The notes beneath the pieces were generated by a model. The model had not been told where the DNA came from and made no database searches. It saw only the letters and a program-made list of their open reading frames with translations. 64,000 nt of DNA from Parietaria judaica (taxonomy: Eukaryota > Streptophyta > Magnoliopsida > Rosales > Urticaceae). Positions 45,801 through 58,816 of the stretch are shown here, one piece after another (position 1 is the first letter of the stretch; every line of letters begins with the position of its first letter). Position numbers and translations under genes: made by a program. The stretch is from NCBI GenBank assembly GCA_954871525.1, contig OX940871.1:19219086-19283085 (forward strand). Reading direction: 5' to 3'.

Positions 45801-46848
45801 TTCTATCATTTTCTTCTTAGTTTTTGAGCGTTTTTTGTGCGATTCATGATATATTCAATCAATATGTTAATCGTTATATATATAGCTTACTCTATTTTAA
45901 TTTCACTGATACACATTACACAAAAACACGACACAAGACGATCATAATTATAGGATATTACATGAATTTTGCCACTTCTATTGGCGATTACAAAAGAATT
46001 TACTTAACTTTTAAAATAAAATTTGTCTATGTAGATTTTTTTTTTAATTTCTTCATCTTTATATATATATATATATAGTATTGATCATTGTTTAAAATGC
46101 CGATAGCCTCTCGAAAATAAACCAAAATAATCCTATATCTAATAGATTCCAAATGGCACCGGACGTTATATATACATTCACAATAAAAGTTGGAATATTT
46201 CCCCAAATAACATTTAAAAACAAAATCTGACTTAAATATCCTAACTCAAAAAATTCATTTCACAACTCATGCGGCCTTTGATGAACTGAGACAACACCGA
46301 TCTCAACAAACGGAGACGACGCTGAGAGATGTTGAATATATAATTTTGAATAACATTGCTGTAACGGAGACACTAGCCGACACAAAATTTTAGTCTTTCA
46401 CTACTTAACCCGCACCAAAGTTTACGATAATTACACCCAAATTTCAACGAGTTAAGTACTTTTGCCACCATTATTAACCAAAGAATCAGCGTCTTTTTCC
46501 CTTTTATTGCCAAAGCTTTGTGGAATATAATGACATAAAAATTAAGTTATATATGATAGTCTTAATAGATTCCAAGCACCAAAAAATGTTATATTATTGT
46601 ACATTTCGTGTCGTCCAACACTAACCAAAGAATCATTGTCTATTTTTCTTTTTCTTTTCTTTTTTTCTATTTTCTTTCCTTCCATGTTGTTAAGAAGAAA
46701 GGCAACCGACAATGGAACTTTTATGATTGTGCATTTCATCTAAAACTAACCAAAGAATCATTGTCGTGAGCAATTATAATCATGAGTCCCTCGCTATAAT
46801 ACACGTCGCAACATAAGAATATATAAGCATTCTCCTCTACTGGGGAGC
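45801..46848. other. NLR upstream spacer with a repeated CAAAGAATCATTGTC word
   Basis: No gene is seen. The block TACATTTC...AACACTAACCAAAGAATCATTGTC occurs at about 46599-46640 and again at 46728-46765, with a weaker copy near 46480. TATATAAG at 46820-46827 is a possible TATA box but lies only about 22 bp from the ATG, so it may be fortuitous. Confidence 0.5.
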
Positions 46849-49800
46849 ATGGCAGATGATAATCTATGCTTAGTAGCGATCCGTGTATTGGAATTGTTGT
46901 GCTGCGAGGAGATTGTTAGGTCATATCCTAACAATGATTATCTACGGGCTCTGAAAGAGAGTATTTCTCGGGTGTCGCCTCTGCTTTTCGATGCCGAGGA
47001 GAACTTTCTCTCGCTCTACGAAGACATGTCCAGCCCAAACCCCTACCGGTATTCCCCAACAGAAGAGTATTTACTCTTTGTTGAAAGACTAAAAGAAATA
47101 TGGCCATGCGTCGTAGTACTCGGCCGAGCATTGTATGACGTCGAAGACTATCTCGAGACCATCAAGATGAAGCTACCAGGGCTCCCAAGGATTCGGAGAT
47201 CGGTATGATTTACAAATCACCTAATTTTTATCGAATAATTTAAAATTATAGTAAATGAAGAATTTTAGAGGACTAAGTTATAAATAAAAAGTTGTAGTGT
47301 TAAAGCGGCTTTTTGCAAGAATAGCCTTATTTCGGTTTTAATTTAGGCTCATACCCTCCCCGAATAGTGTTTTTGTTTCTTAGAAAGAGGGTATGCTTCT
47401 AAATGAGATTCCAAAAGACGTCTTTTTGCAATTTATTTATGTTGAAGCCACTGGTTTGCGATTGCGATGAACATAAACACGTAAACCACTTAGAATAAAC
47501 AAATTCGATTAGTTAACCAATTAAAGTTGAGAAAGGGATATTATGCAACGAAAGTACCACAAAAAGAGATATTTTGTCTTGGTAGAAGTTTTAAAAAAAT
47601 TATAAAAATTGTTATGCCATAAGAAATTTGGAAGGAACTTACTGTAGGAAGTTTTTTTGGTTTCTTGAGCTTTTGTCACGGTGAAAATAAAATTTAGAGC
47701 TTACACGTGATCCTTTCTATTATTTTTTAAAAGTTTTGCCACGACAAAATGAAATATGGATGCTGTATGGGTGTATTGCCGCAAATATCCCTACTAATAA
47801 TGTATATAAAATATACATTATTAAATATGATGACTATATTAACCTTATTTTCATTTTTTATACAATTTAATATTAATTTTAAGAAAAATTATAGTATCAA
47901 ATCAGAATTATCAGTAGAGCGAAGTTAAATAAAACGTCGTAGACATAAGTTTATTTTTTCCCAGTGGTATATAGACCAAAGTTCAACGTCTTTATTATAG
48001 CTTCAAAGTACTCAAGTTCTATTGTCGCTTCATTTTATTCCGTCTACTTTTCATAGCGCTAATTAAGCGCAACTAAACTTAATTACTTTTACTGTCAAAA
48101 AACGTATTTTCTTTTTCTTATCATCTTCTTTCTCTTTTCGAAATTCAGAACTTTTAGAACTCTCGATTTCATCCTCCGAACCATCCTTAGAGAACAAGCC
48201 TACAATGGCGGCGACTATAACGACAACACAAGAGCCTCCGTTGTTATTGGCGCCTACGTACTGGAGAATTTGGTGATTTTGATATCGAACAAGCTCACGA
48301 AATGAATTGAGAACTTTAATATTAAAGTTGAAATTAGATATTTATATATATATGCCATCGAAGAAAAAGTAAATGAGTGTATGCTCTAGTTCAAGACAAC
48401 TTGAATATATATGCCACCATCAACCTAACAGATTAATTACATTTCCTTCAACTCATTGCATATAAAATACACACCCCTATTCAGTTCACGCTTACGTAAG
48501 TTTTTATAGAAGGCAATTAGTAAAGCAGTAAAAAAATGCTAATGTCGATTATCATTTGCAAGAATAATGACTAATTATTTTGTCAGGACCTAGCGTCAAG
48601 CGTTTTGTATTTTTATTTTGTGTTTGCATTTTAATATTTTAAAATAACTTTATAAAAATATTTTGAAAATGTGAATGATTACTATTTTGTTACACGATTT
48701 TTTGAAAATAAAAAATAAACTAGTGTTTGGCTAAGCTTTTGTTATATTAATTTTGAAAAAAATAAATATAGTTAATTAAATTTAATAAAATACACGTAAA
48801 ATAATTTTAAAAAAAATATTCCATACAAAAATTATTTCAATAATCAAATAAGTACATTAAATAATTCTATTGTACGATAAAAGACTAGTACAAAGAAAAA
48901 TATAACCAATGTACAATATGATATTTAAAAGAACTACTACAAAAACATAGCATAAAAATTATGTTTGATGATTTTTCATTTACATCGTTTTAAAAAAAAA
49001 AAATAATAACATAACAATTGAGTGTGTGTTTGACCAAAGTTTACTATTGATTAATCACCCAAGATCCAAGGAAGAGGTATCTATGTTTGTACATTTACAA
49101 TATCAATATAATCAAACCAAGTCAAAATTATATATAACGTAAGAACTATGCCATTAGAAAATAAACTTAATCAAAAACAGGTTTAAGTAAAAACTTCTAT
49201 GTACAATAATATATATTATAATTTATAGGGTTAATGACGACAAAAATATCCAAAGTTTGGTCAAAGAACCCTTCGTGCACCTAAAGTATAACAGTGGTGG
49301 CAAATATACATAAAGTCGCATTTGGAGAGTTGATATAACAATTTTTGCCACGTGGACGAGCCCACGTCAACCTCGTTTACGACAAAATAACCAATTAAAC
49401 CCCTAATTAATACTATCTAATACAACTAATTAACTAATGATTGCACTTAACTGAAGAGATTTTTTCACTTGGCCAGAGTTAACGGGTAAGTTAACGGCGT
49501 TACGAGAATGGAGTGATCAACTCCCCAAATACGACTTTGGGTATTTTTGCCACTACTTTTGAACTTTAAGTATACGAGGAGTTCTTTGACAAAACTTTGA
49601 ATATATTTGCCGTTATTAACCCATATATATATATATATATTACATTTCATAATTAAATTGCCCAAGAAAAGATAGTATATTATAAATCAAGAAGAAAAAG
49701 GCCCTAAAGTTTATAGAAGTTTGGCAAAAGGACCCAATACTTTTTTCTGCAACGTAAGCACCCAAAGTTTATAAAATTAGAAAATAACTACCCAATTATT

Positions 49801-52800
49801 TTTGCAGCATAAATACCCAAATTTTGTATAAAAAATGGCGTAGAAGGACCCAATCTTTTATTTCCGCGGAATAAAGCCCCAACATGTATAAACTTTGAGT
49901 GTTTATGCACCAAAAAAAATATTATTTTTTGAGACATTGTGTTTATGCTGAAAAAAAAAGATAAGGATATATTTTGCTAAAGTTTGATAAATTTTGAGTA
50001 TTATCATGCCACCAATATCCCTATTTAATAAGAATAAAACGTGGTTACTAATACTAACAAACGACACTTCTTGAAAGAAAAAAAAAAAAAAAAAAACTTT
50101 CACAAATTGTAGAATACCAATTATAAATATATTCTCTAAATATTTCAGGATGCAGATGAGGCCGGCACGCATAGACAGTGGAGATCCTGGAAGAGCAAAG
50201 CACACAATTTCTTCCTCTTTCATTGTTCATCGGATCCAACACGACATAACACGGTAAGCCCGCAAGGCTTTTTATTCTTTCTCGATTTCTCCTATTAAGA
50301 AACTGTTATTGACCCCGAAACTTAATTGTGTTTTAGGGCCAATTTCTTTTAATTATGTATAAAACCACTAATACTTTTATTGCATTCAATAAACTTAAAC
50401 AAAAAATCCTCGAAACGGCCTTATCTTAAACTAGAGTATCCACGAAGTCTGATATCCCCTGCACAAGGTTGAGAAAACAGACACGAGGTGTTTTAGAAGC
50501 ACGGCATGATAAAAATAATTTGAGTTACATAGAAAAAAAATGAGTGTGGATAAGTCTGCAAATACGCGCTACCTGCTACCGCTCGTGCCATCTCATTAGT
50601 TTCATCCTCGAGCATTGTGATAATTACAGCCGCTCTTGATGATCAGATAACTTTAGGAAATGCCCGAATAAGGATTTAGGCCCATTGGGCTTTCGGGGTC
50701 CCACCCAACTACACTATAGTTTGACGGGCCCACTCTGATTATGACATGATTAATTACGTATCAAAATCGATTAATAATGACCTAATGGGCTTAGCTCATC
50801 AATTAGGCTCAAAGCCCATTAGGTCATTCATGCATGTGGGCTATTTATAACACATTAAACTCATAATTAAAAACACTTAAGCTCCTAACCCCTAAAGAAA
50901 ATCGCAGCCCCCTAGCAAAAGTCCTAGCCGTGACTTTCTCATCCCCGTGCATCCGTTCAAACAGCGAGAAAGACCTAGAAGTCTGACGAGGTGTTTTTCG
51001 GTTTCAAAGACGTTCCCGCAGCGACATGGTGGACAATATAGAGGCTCGACATTTGACGAGCTCGGATCCGCTTCACGAGACGATCGGTTGCACGCTTCAG
51101 GAGGAGGATTCGGCCAAAATCAATACAATTGAGAAAAGTACCAAAAGTCTGGTAACATATCGAAGCTGATTTTAATTACCAAGTTAATCTAGGTTGTATT
51201 ATACGATATCATCCCGTGATTTTCGTCTTGGAATTGAGAAAATCATCGAAAAACTTAACAATAACACCTTGGTAAAAAAAATGCTTAGCTGCTTCGAATA
51301 TTTGTTGGGAATAACACGGTTGGGAATCCAAAAGAACGGTGAGTTACAACAAAAGAAGTAGCAATATGAAGAAGCCTACAAACATGGCCATGTTTGAGAT
51401 TTTTTGGGCCCTAGGCGATAAATTTTTTTGGGTCCCCCTGTCGTAATTGAACTTCATTTTTAATGCAAAACTATATATAATATTTATATATATATAAATT
51501 CTCATAAAAAAAAAAAACACGTCATTTAGTTTTAGAAGCAAAAGTACTAATCAACTCTACATAATAGAGTTTCCCGACCACTCTAAACTAATTGGCGAAA
51601 GATCTAAGCACTTTGTGTGAGGAGTTATTTGATCATAAGAAGAGTCTAGAGTTATCTTCGGGTGAAATGATGAGAGGGCACGAACTCATGTACGCAAACT
51701 AGTTCTTTGAGCTCTATCTTTTTACTGTAAGTCACCGTTTCTTTGCAGCCGTGCTTCTCGAGCGCCTCATCTCTATTTTCTCGATCTCTAGCGGGGGATA
51801 TCACACTTCGTGGTTGAAAGAGTTTGACATAGAGACGTACAATTACGTCTACCGTGTCAGATTTCTTGACCTCGCATCCCCATTACCGCAGTGGCGAGCG
51901 ATGTACGACATACATACATGTCCTAGTACCCGACTCCCGATTTGTGTTACAGAGGAAAAATAAGAAATTTCACCCTGTAAAAAAATTGACAAGATGATTA
52001 TTTCTCCCGAACCGATTGGGAAAAACCGCGATGGCAGAGTCACCAAGAAAACCAAGATGTCGGGGTTAGCAACCCAAAGATTGGAGTTAATAATATTAAT
52101 GTCAGATAACAACCCCAATGTCGGAGTTAGAAATCCCGACTTCAGTGAAACAAATGCGGAAATTTAGTGAATTTTCTAGTTTTTTTTTTATACTGAGTCA
52201 TGGTCCGACAAAAAATATAACATTTAACAACAAAAAAAATCCATTAATCAAACTTTATTCGTGGCTTTGACTTAGAATCTAATTAATTTCAACGTACAAC
52301 CATTTGCAGGACTTGGTCAGGAAAGAAATGGAAAAGCCTGCCCCACAAATACCCTACATCGTGGAACAAATAGGAAAGCAAGTGAGTTCTCTCTGTCAAT
52401 TAAATATCGAAGAGCTGAATGGAAAAGAATTACATGTGATTAGAGGTGGTAACCGTAAAGACGCGATCCTGGACATTTTGTTGCGCACAGATCATGCATT
52501 TGAGAGCCTTATCATGGGTGAAAATGTCATGGTTGTTAGATCAGTGTTCTACGACGACAAGGTGCAAACGCATTTTGATCTACGTGTCTGGGTCGACTTC
52601 ACTACTGGGTATTATTCTACCTCACCGGTCCTTGTGACCTTCCATAAAATACTTGCATGTTCAACTATTAGAAAATCCCCAATACATGCGAATGAGAGAA
52701 CGTTGCAAAACCTCGTCAAAAACTCAGTCCGCCACAAGCGATGTCTGATTGTTTTGGAAGGATTAACGCATTATCAACGCGGCGACATGAGCTCGGCCAT

Positions 52801-54835
52801 GCGTTCCATGCAAAATGGTGCAGCAGGGAGCAAAATAGGCATTCTTTATGTTCCGAGAAGAGATGGAACACTTTTGATGAATTCTTACGACAATCTTCCT
52901 TCACCTCTAAAACACTGCTTTGCTTATTGTTCCTTGTTTCCGGACGACCACGAGATCGACGTGCAAAGCCTCGTAAGATTGTGGATGGCGCAAGGATTTA
53001 TAGCAATGGGCGATGACATGGAGGATATCGGTTACGACTATTTTACATATCTTCGCGAAAGATCATTCTTTCGTGAAACGAAGAAAGACTGGAGGGGGCG
53101 CGTCAACAAATGCAAAATTCCTTACCCCGTCTACGAAATGGCTACCCAAAACTCAAGGAGCCTATGTATTGTAGTAACGTCGAATCGGTCTTTTGATATT
53201 AATAATGTTCCTCTCCATGTATCATTATTAGACTCAAACCAAAACCTTCAGAGCATGGATAAAATTTCTTCCAAATGGCGGTCTTTGCTTTTTCTCACTC
53301 GACAAGCATCGAGGAACGGTCATCATCTCGACAACCCGTTCTTCAATTCTATTTTAAGAAATTGTAATCATTTACGAGCGCTGGATATACACGCTTGTGG
53401 GATAAAGAGCGTGCCACATTTAATTGGCGAGCTAAAGCATTTGAGGTATCTTGATCTTTCTCACAATAAAGATATCAGTGAGCTTCCTGATTCCGTAACC
53501 ACACTTCGGAATTTGCAGACTCTGAATCTCTCATCGTGCTCTAGTCTCAAAACGTTTCCACTTCAAATGGGAAATCTGGTCAACCTTAGGCATCTTCAAA
53601 CCGACGGATGTTATAACTTGACCGGTAATCCCCAGGGATTGGGTCGGTTGACTAATCTTTGTACACTATCCCAAGTTGTCCTAAACGAGGACGACCATAA
53701 GGCTCGCGCAGAGTTAGATGAAGTGAGCAGGCTGAGTAATCTGAGAGAAGTCAAGATTAAGAACCTGAGGCACGAAATGGGAGAGCACAATGCCTCTTGC
53801 CTCCACTCCCTGAGAAGGGTTCAATCCTTGTCACTGGATTGGAAAAGTGGTGCGCATGAAGTTAAGGGCCCGAGCCTTAACGTTGACCAGTTTCGAGATC
53901 TTGAAGAACTGACTCTTGATGGGTTCCGAGATGCCACTGCCATGTTTTCATTCAAATCAAATCCTTGGAATCTCACCAAAGTTGTGTTAAGGAGATTGTC
54001 GACATGCAGAGCATTACCTGCATTTGAACATCATTGTGAGCTTAGAGTGTTGGTGCTTGATGAGATTATGGATTTGGAGTACGTTTGGGAAAATTTCTCA
54101 ACTGATCGAACCTGTCAATCTTTGCAAGAGCTCTGGCTTACTGAGCTGCCTAATCTAAGAGGATGGTGTGAGAAATCTTATGGAAGTCAAACTCATATTT
54201 CATTTAAGCGCCTTTCAAGATTGGTAATTGAGGACTGTCCCAAACTCGTATCAATTCCACCTTTTCCGAATCTGGAAGAAGGTCTTGTACTTGATTCAAC
54301 TTCATGGGAGCTTTTTCGAAAGACGATGAGCCCGAATTCTTATTTCGATGAGCACGGAGCGTCAACGTCAAGCAACAACCTACCAGTCCGGTATCCATGG
54401 CGTCCTCTCTCCGCACTGAAAAATATGTGCATTATAAGCATCAAAGGTTTTCACAACCTTAAAGCTGAAGAAATTGCATGGGAGACGCTAAAAAGCCTCA
54501 AGATGTTGAAATTCGATTATCTCCCTGAAATGACGAATCTCCCCGAAGGGCTTCAAAAGGCCACCAGCTTGCGAGAACTCCATATCTGGCGCTGCGACAT
54601 AAAAGAATTTCCTGAAGGAATAGAGAAACTGGAATTGCTCGAGTCAATAGTCATCCGCGGTTGCCCAAACTTTAAGTCGTTGCCTAAGAGTATCCAAAGT
54701 CTCAAAAAGTTGCGGATGTTGGAGATCCAGGAGTGTCCTACATTGCTGTGGAGATGTAGGAAGGAAACAGGAGCAGACTGGGAGAAGATTGCTCACATTC
54801 CGAATCTGCGTTTGGGTCGAGTTTCTGCTAGATGA
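46849..54835 (+). CDS. CC-NLR (NB-LRR) resistance-type protein with eroded NB-ARC
   Basis: Intracellular immune receptor family. Inferred exons: 46849-47202, 50149-50253, 52310-54835 (2985 nt, 994 residues); splice sites are GT/AG and frame is kept. Residues 1-153 form an Rx-type coiled-coil region (LYDVEDYLETI near residue 100; RSWKSKAHNFF in exon 2). NB-ARC is partial: HFDLRVWV (about 241-248) is present but no P-loop GxGGxGKT precedes it; the kinase-2 position reads KRCLIVLEGL, without the usual Asp-Asp; the GLPLA/ARC1 part is missing; ARC2 follows (CFAYCSLFPDD, LVRLWMAQGFI, about 351-390); YEMA replaces MHD (about 427). An LRR of some 480 residues follows and stays open. It probably cannot act as a normal ATP switch. 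Expression is unknown, so it may be a degenerating gene. Confidence 0.82.
47203..49227 (+). other. NLR intron 1, left part
   Basis: Very AT-rich intron sequence without a gene. A perfect short palindrome (TAATGTATATAAAATATACATTA) lies near 47800. Several short words suggest decayed MITEs, none definable. Confidence 0.5.
49228..49622. mobile_element. MITE with ~108-bp inverted repeats (Mutator-like)
   Basis: The left arm starts GGGTTAATGACGACAAAAAT and the right arm ends TTGCCGTTATTAACCC; the arms are reverse complementary for about 108 bp with some mismatches, both containing CAAAGTTTGGTCAAAGAAC-like sequence. Total 395 bp, AT-rich flanks (ATTTATA left, ATATATA right). No coding capacity. 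It lies in NLR intron 1. Confidence 0.8.
49623..50148 (+). other. NLR intron 1, right part
   Basis: AT-rich sequence with repeated words AAGTTTATA and GGACCCAAT/CACCCAAA between about 49700 and 49880, probably a decayed element. No gene is seen. The acceptor TATTTCAG ends at 50148. Confidence 0.5.
50652..51260 (+). mobile_element. solo LTR of the copia-3 family in NLR intron 2
   Basis: 609 bp, starting TTTAGGAAATGCCCGAA (family start TGTAGGTTATGCCCGAA) and ending ATCATCGAAAAACTTAACA. It is clearly related to the reverse complement of 56996-57637, for example GAGGTGTTTTTCGG, AAGACGTTCCCG and ATAGAGGC. The target duplication ATAAC is perfect (50647-50651 and 51261-51265). No internal sequence remains. 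Confidence 0.85.
51266..52309 (+). other. NLR intron 2, right part
   Basis: No confident gene. A 70-codon frame at 51751-51963 (ISSGGYHTSWLKEFDIETYN) has balanced composition but no recognisable family. The word ATGTCGG/GTCGGAGTTA repeats near 52060-52140. Confidence 0.45.
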
Positions 54836-56358
54836 ACCGTTGCTCGCGTTTCAGGTATGAGATTCTAAAAACCTCCAAATCTTGCTTTCCTTGTTTGTGA
54901 TTTTGATATATATCTTTTTCTTATTTAGTGGTTAATTATTAGTAATGTTTACTAATTTTTTTATGCTAAAGAACTCATTATAAATATGGTCAATACTAGT
55001 GCTTTTTATGTTAGCTTCTTAAACTAAAACTAGCGTTTTCACTTTCTCTTGTATAATTAGCTTAAAATAAATATAATTAAAGATGAAAATGATCCATATA
55101 TACATAAATTAGTACTTTGTAGATAATAAATGATCTATTTTGTTTGGTTTTTATTTTTTTTCGTTCACTTACTCATGAATATGCAGTGGTCAAGGATTTT
55201 ATTATTGGATCTTCAGAACAGTTAACGACTTGCTTTTGAATGCACTGATGAACTTTGGCTGGTTGTGTCGGGTTTCTAACGTTCAAAATCTGCGCTTGGA
55301 TAGGGACTTTTCTGGCTTGCTCAAACCAGGAATCTTGCTTTCGTTTTTCGTCATCGATCTTTGTTCATCTCCTTCTTAAGTTTCGAGGATTTCTTGTGTG
55401 TTGTTTGTCTTGCTTCTGGATTTCTTGTGTGCTTTCGTTTTTCGTCATTTTCAATTGCTATGTATTTGAAGAAAGTAAGTGACTACTGCTTGTGTGATTG
55501 TTGAAAGGTTTTTTGTTATTATTTCCTTAACATCTTTAATTTTTTTTTTTTTCCTTTCATGGTAATAAACTATTAATAACAATTGTTCAAAATACCTATA
55601 CCGGTCTTTCATCTGATTTTATGGGTGTATTGTCAAGATAATTATAGATACTTAAATTTGATGATTTTTGCCGATATAATTTCACACGTATGCGTACCTA
55701 GTTACCTACGCCTATTCTATAGCATAAATAGTCATTGTTATCTTTTTAAATTTTAACATATTGTGTAATAGATAAACATTAAAAGGACTCAATTTTGATG
55801 GAAAAAAAATGTTAATAACTTGTTTAAAAAAAATTCTTTCTTTCTCAAATTTATCTTAAGTTTCGAAACTTTTTTGGCTTTTTTTTTTCTCGTAAACATT
55901 TAACTCTCTTGAAATTTATATCATATTAGACTTGGCAATGCCACGAGTTGATTGATCAGCCGCGGTGGCCATGAAAAGAGGTTGAGTTTGACCTCTTTAA
56001 GTTTTTATTTTTCTTCAATTTACATTTTTACATTTATAATTTATGTTAACAATTTTTTTTAATTCAAATTATAATTATCCGTTAGATTTTTACGTCCCCA
56101 AAATTCGTATCCTGATTGCGCCACCACGGCCGCAAACGGCCTTGTGTGACGTATAACAATTCAGAAGAGTTATGCTAAATTGCCAAAAGAGTGACTGAAG
56201 CGCAAAAGATAAGTCAAAAGCTGACCAACACATGTGTTTCAGTTTCATTAGGTTTCACAAAATCGTTGGATTTTTTTCTTCGAAGTGCACATGGTGGTTG
56301 GAAGTCTGATGTGAGCATGAATGAATGTACATTAATATGAAAGATATATATATATATA
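54836..56358. other. NLR 3' flank and AT-rich spacer
   Basis: About 55140-55400 resembles 45520-45800 downstream of the NLR pseudogene, so both copies share a 3' untranslated or downstream region, including a possible 3' intron (acceptor-like ATATGCAG near 55180). The rest has no recognisable gene. Confidence 0.55.
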
Positions 56359-56986
56359 CAAGGACGGATCCATGCCTTGGTGCCCAACTTTTTGGAAATA
56401 ATTTTTTTTTATGTTTAAAATAATTTTAGTAAAAAATATAGTAAATTATTAACGTAAATATGTGATGCCAACACATAAACACGAGCGCATGCACTTGGAT
56501 CGTCAAACTGTAATAAATTTATACTAATTTATTAGAGTGTAGTTTTTATTAGTTTTTTTTTTTAGAAATTGATAGCTAAATGTGATAAATTGTATATATT
56601 TTATTAATTTGATTTAGAAATTGATTTAATTAGATGTGATATATTAATTATAAGATATAAAAATTAAGTTATGTTAGTTTTGTTTATTATTACAGTTGAA
56701 AACACCGACTATTGATTTATTGAAAAAATGTTGATACGTCAATAAAAGTGCCGACAATTGAAGACCATCATGCTTCAAAGCTACGAAGAGTCTAAATTGA
56801 AATTGATTCTGATGTCAACAAAGTAGAACGTGACTTGGGTTTACGATTATATAAAATGTGACCCGACAGTAAAAAAAAATGTCTATTTTTATGTCATATC
56901 CTTTGAAATATAATTAGTTATTAATCATAGTATTTTCTGTATTTTTTTCTCCGTCATCCCTTAGTTTGATTCATGGTTCCGTCCCT
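56359..56986. mobile_element. TIR element with CAAGGACGGATCCATG ends
   Basis: The left end CAAGGACGGATCCATG (56359-56374) and right end CATGGTTCCGTCCCT (56972-56986) are inverted, with mismatches. TATATA flanks both sides, so the target duplication cannot be delimited. The interior (about 600 bp) has only a weak coding trace (VNKVERDLGLRL near 56820). Probably a nonautonomous hAT-like or related element. Confidence 0.55.
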
Positions 56987-56995
56987 ATATATAAA

Positions 56996-57637
56996 TGTTG
57001 GGTTTTTCGATGACTTTTCTCAATCCCGAGGCGGAAATCACGGGATATCATCGAACAATAAAGATCTAGAATAAATTCGAGAATTAAGATATTGTTTAGA
57101 GGTCGTTACCGAACTTTGGTACTTTTGCCAACTGTACCAAAAATAGCCGATTCCTTGGTTTTGGTGCTTGCCGATTGCTCCTTGTTTCCGTATTCATGCG
57201 CCTCAAATGTTGCGCCTCTATTTCGTCCACCACGTCACTCGGGAACGTCTTAGATGACCGGAAAACACCTCGGAGGATAGGTTAGATCCTTGTCGGTGTT
57301 TAGATGATCAACCGTTGATTGAACCGGGGAGCTAGCCTCGAGTTCGACTCGTGAGGAGGAGAGCTCGAATTCCTAGGAGGCTAGATCTAGGGTTGGTTCT
57401 CAATTATGAGTCATGATTAGGTATTTATAATACCTAATGATCATAACCTAGTGGGCTTTCTAAAAGCCCACCTAGTGGGCTTTCTAAAAGCCCAATCATG
57501 AATTAATTAATCTATTATTAATTAATATGAATTATAATTAATACTTGGGCCCGAATGGGCCCATAATGTCGGTTATGGTATCGGTTCGATATCCGATAAC
57601 CCGAGAGATACAATATCGGGTTCGGGCATAACCTACA
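56996..57637 (-). repeat. 3' LTR of copia-3
   Basis: A 642-bp block running TGTTGGGTTTTTCG to CATAACCTACA on the + strand, followed by ATCTCCCACTTGCAC, the reverse of the polypurine tract GTGCAAGTGGGAGAT. Homologous to the solo LTR at 50652-51260. Inside, CTAGTGGGCTTTCTAAAAGC is duplicated in tandem near 57450-57500. Confidence 0.85.
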
Positions 57638-58816
57638 ATCTCCCACTTGCACGAACGCACCAGATTGGTTATCTCCGTGCACGCACTGCACATAAAGTGT
57701 TACTCGAGAATGCCACCTTGGGTTAGATGTACACTCTCTCAGCTACTAATGCCTGGTTCATCAAAGTTACAAGTGAAGTTTGTTTCATTGTAATTTAATC
57801 ATCATACTCCGTTTCCGTTGCGAGTTCGGTGTGACTCTATAGGATTCTGTACTGTTGGCCACATACTCATATGAGTATGCAAGAAGTAAGTGGCCTCCAC
57901 CTAGACTTAACTTCCCCCAATCTACAAAACTTTGAATCCCCTTTTATAGATTAATCGAGGTGAACCATGTAGTTCTTTGCGATTAAAATAATGTATATGA
58001 CTGATTCCTTCAACATCTTTTACATCTCTAGATGAGGCACAGATCATGGTTTGGAACACCTGTTAAGCCTTAATCTAATTTTCTGATTCAGGTATAAGTA
58101 TTGAAAGATCAAAACAAAAACTCTTTTGAGTTGCATGTGGCCACATATTTCATTTTACTTATACTATTCAGAAGGCCCTGAGTGTATTCCCCCAAAAGGA
58201 ATGGGGAGATGCATGTTTTCTTGAAACGTCATCCCATCCTACAAGGTTCATCACACGCCCAACTACAGATGTTATGACTTTCCAGTTACGGTAAGCGTTG
58301 AGTTGTAATCTAAGCATGCGACTTACCCAGTGATGGACTCATGATGTTCTCAAACTTTGGAGTCTCTTCATATCTCTAAGTTTCTCAGTGTCTCCTTGCA
58401 CCAAGGTTTTGTTTCCATGTGAGAATACTTAGAGTGTGAGTCTTCCAGCACTGCTAGTCTTTCCGACTAGTGCCTACAGGTATAAGAATATCTCTTAGAT
58501 ATCAAGGACTTCTTCCTTTTATCTTAACAACATGTACCAGTCAATTATGAATATCATTGATAGTCCCTCTTTGTTTCTTCATAATGATTTCTTTGACTGG
58601 GGAAATTTAAGATTATCTTGAAGACATCTTAGGAACTACATTTGTATAGCTTGATATCAATGATTTTTAAATAAAATATTGATATGAACCTTTTAAACGA
58701 TGAAATTGCCTTTTAAAGAAATAATAATGTGCTTCAAACTTAATGAATAATAATAATTGCATAAAATTTGTCCCCGAACCAAAATCAGGTTCAGTTAATA
58801 AAATGGTAGCATACAT
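57638..58816 (-). other. noncoding region of copia-3 between RNase H and 3' LTR
   Basis: 1.18 kb without open frames of note, lying between the polypurine tract and the pol stop. I see no inserted element. Confidence 0.55.

Noticed and set aside
51751..51963. 70-codon frame as an extra NLR exon
   Set aside because: No acceptor/donor pair keeps the NLR frame, and it resembles no CC or NB motif.
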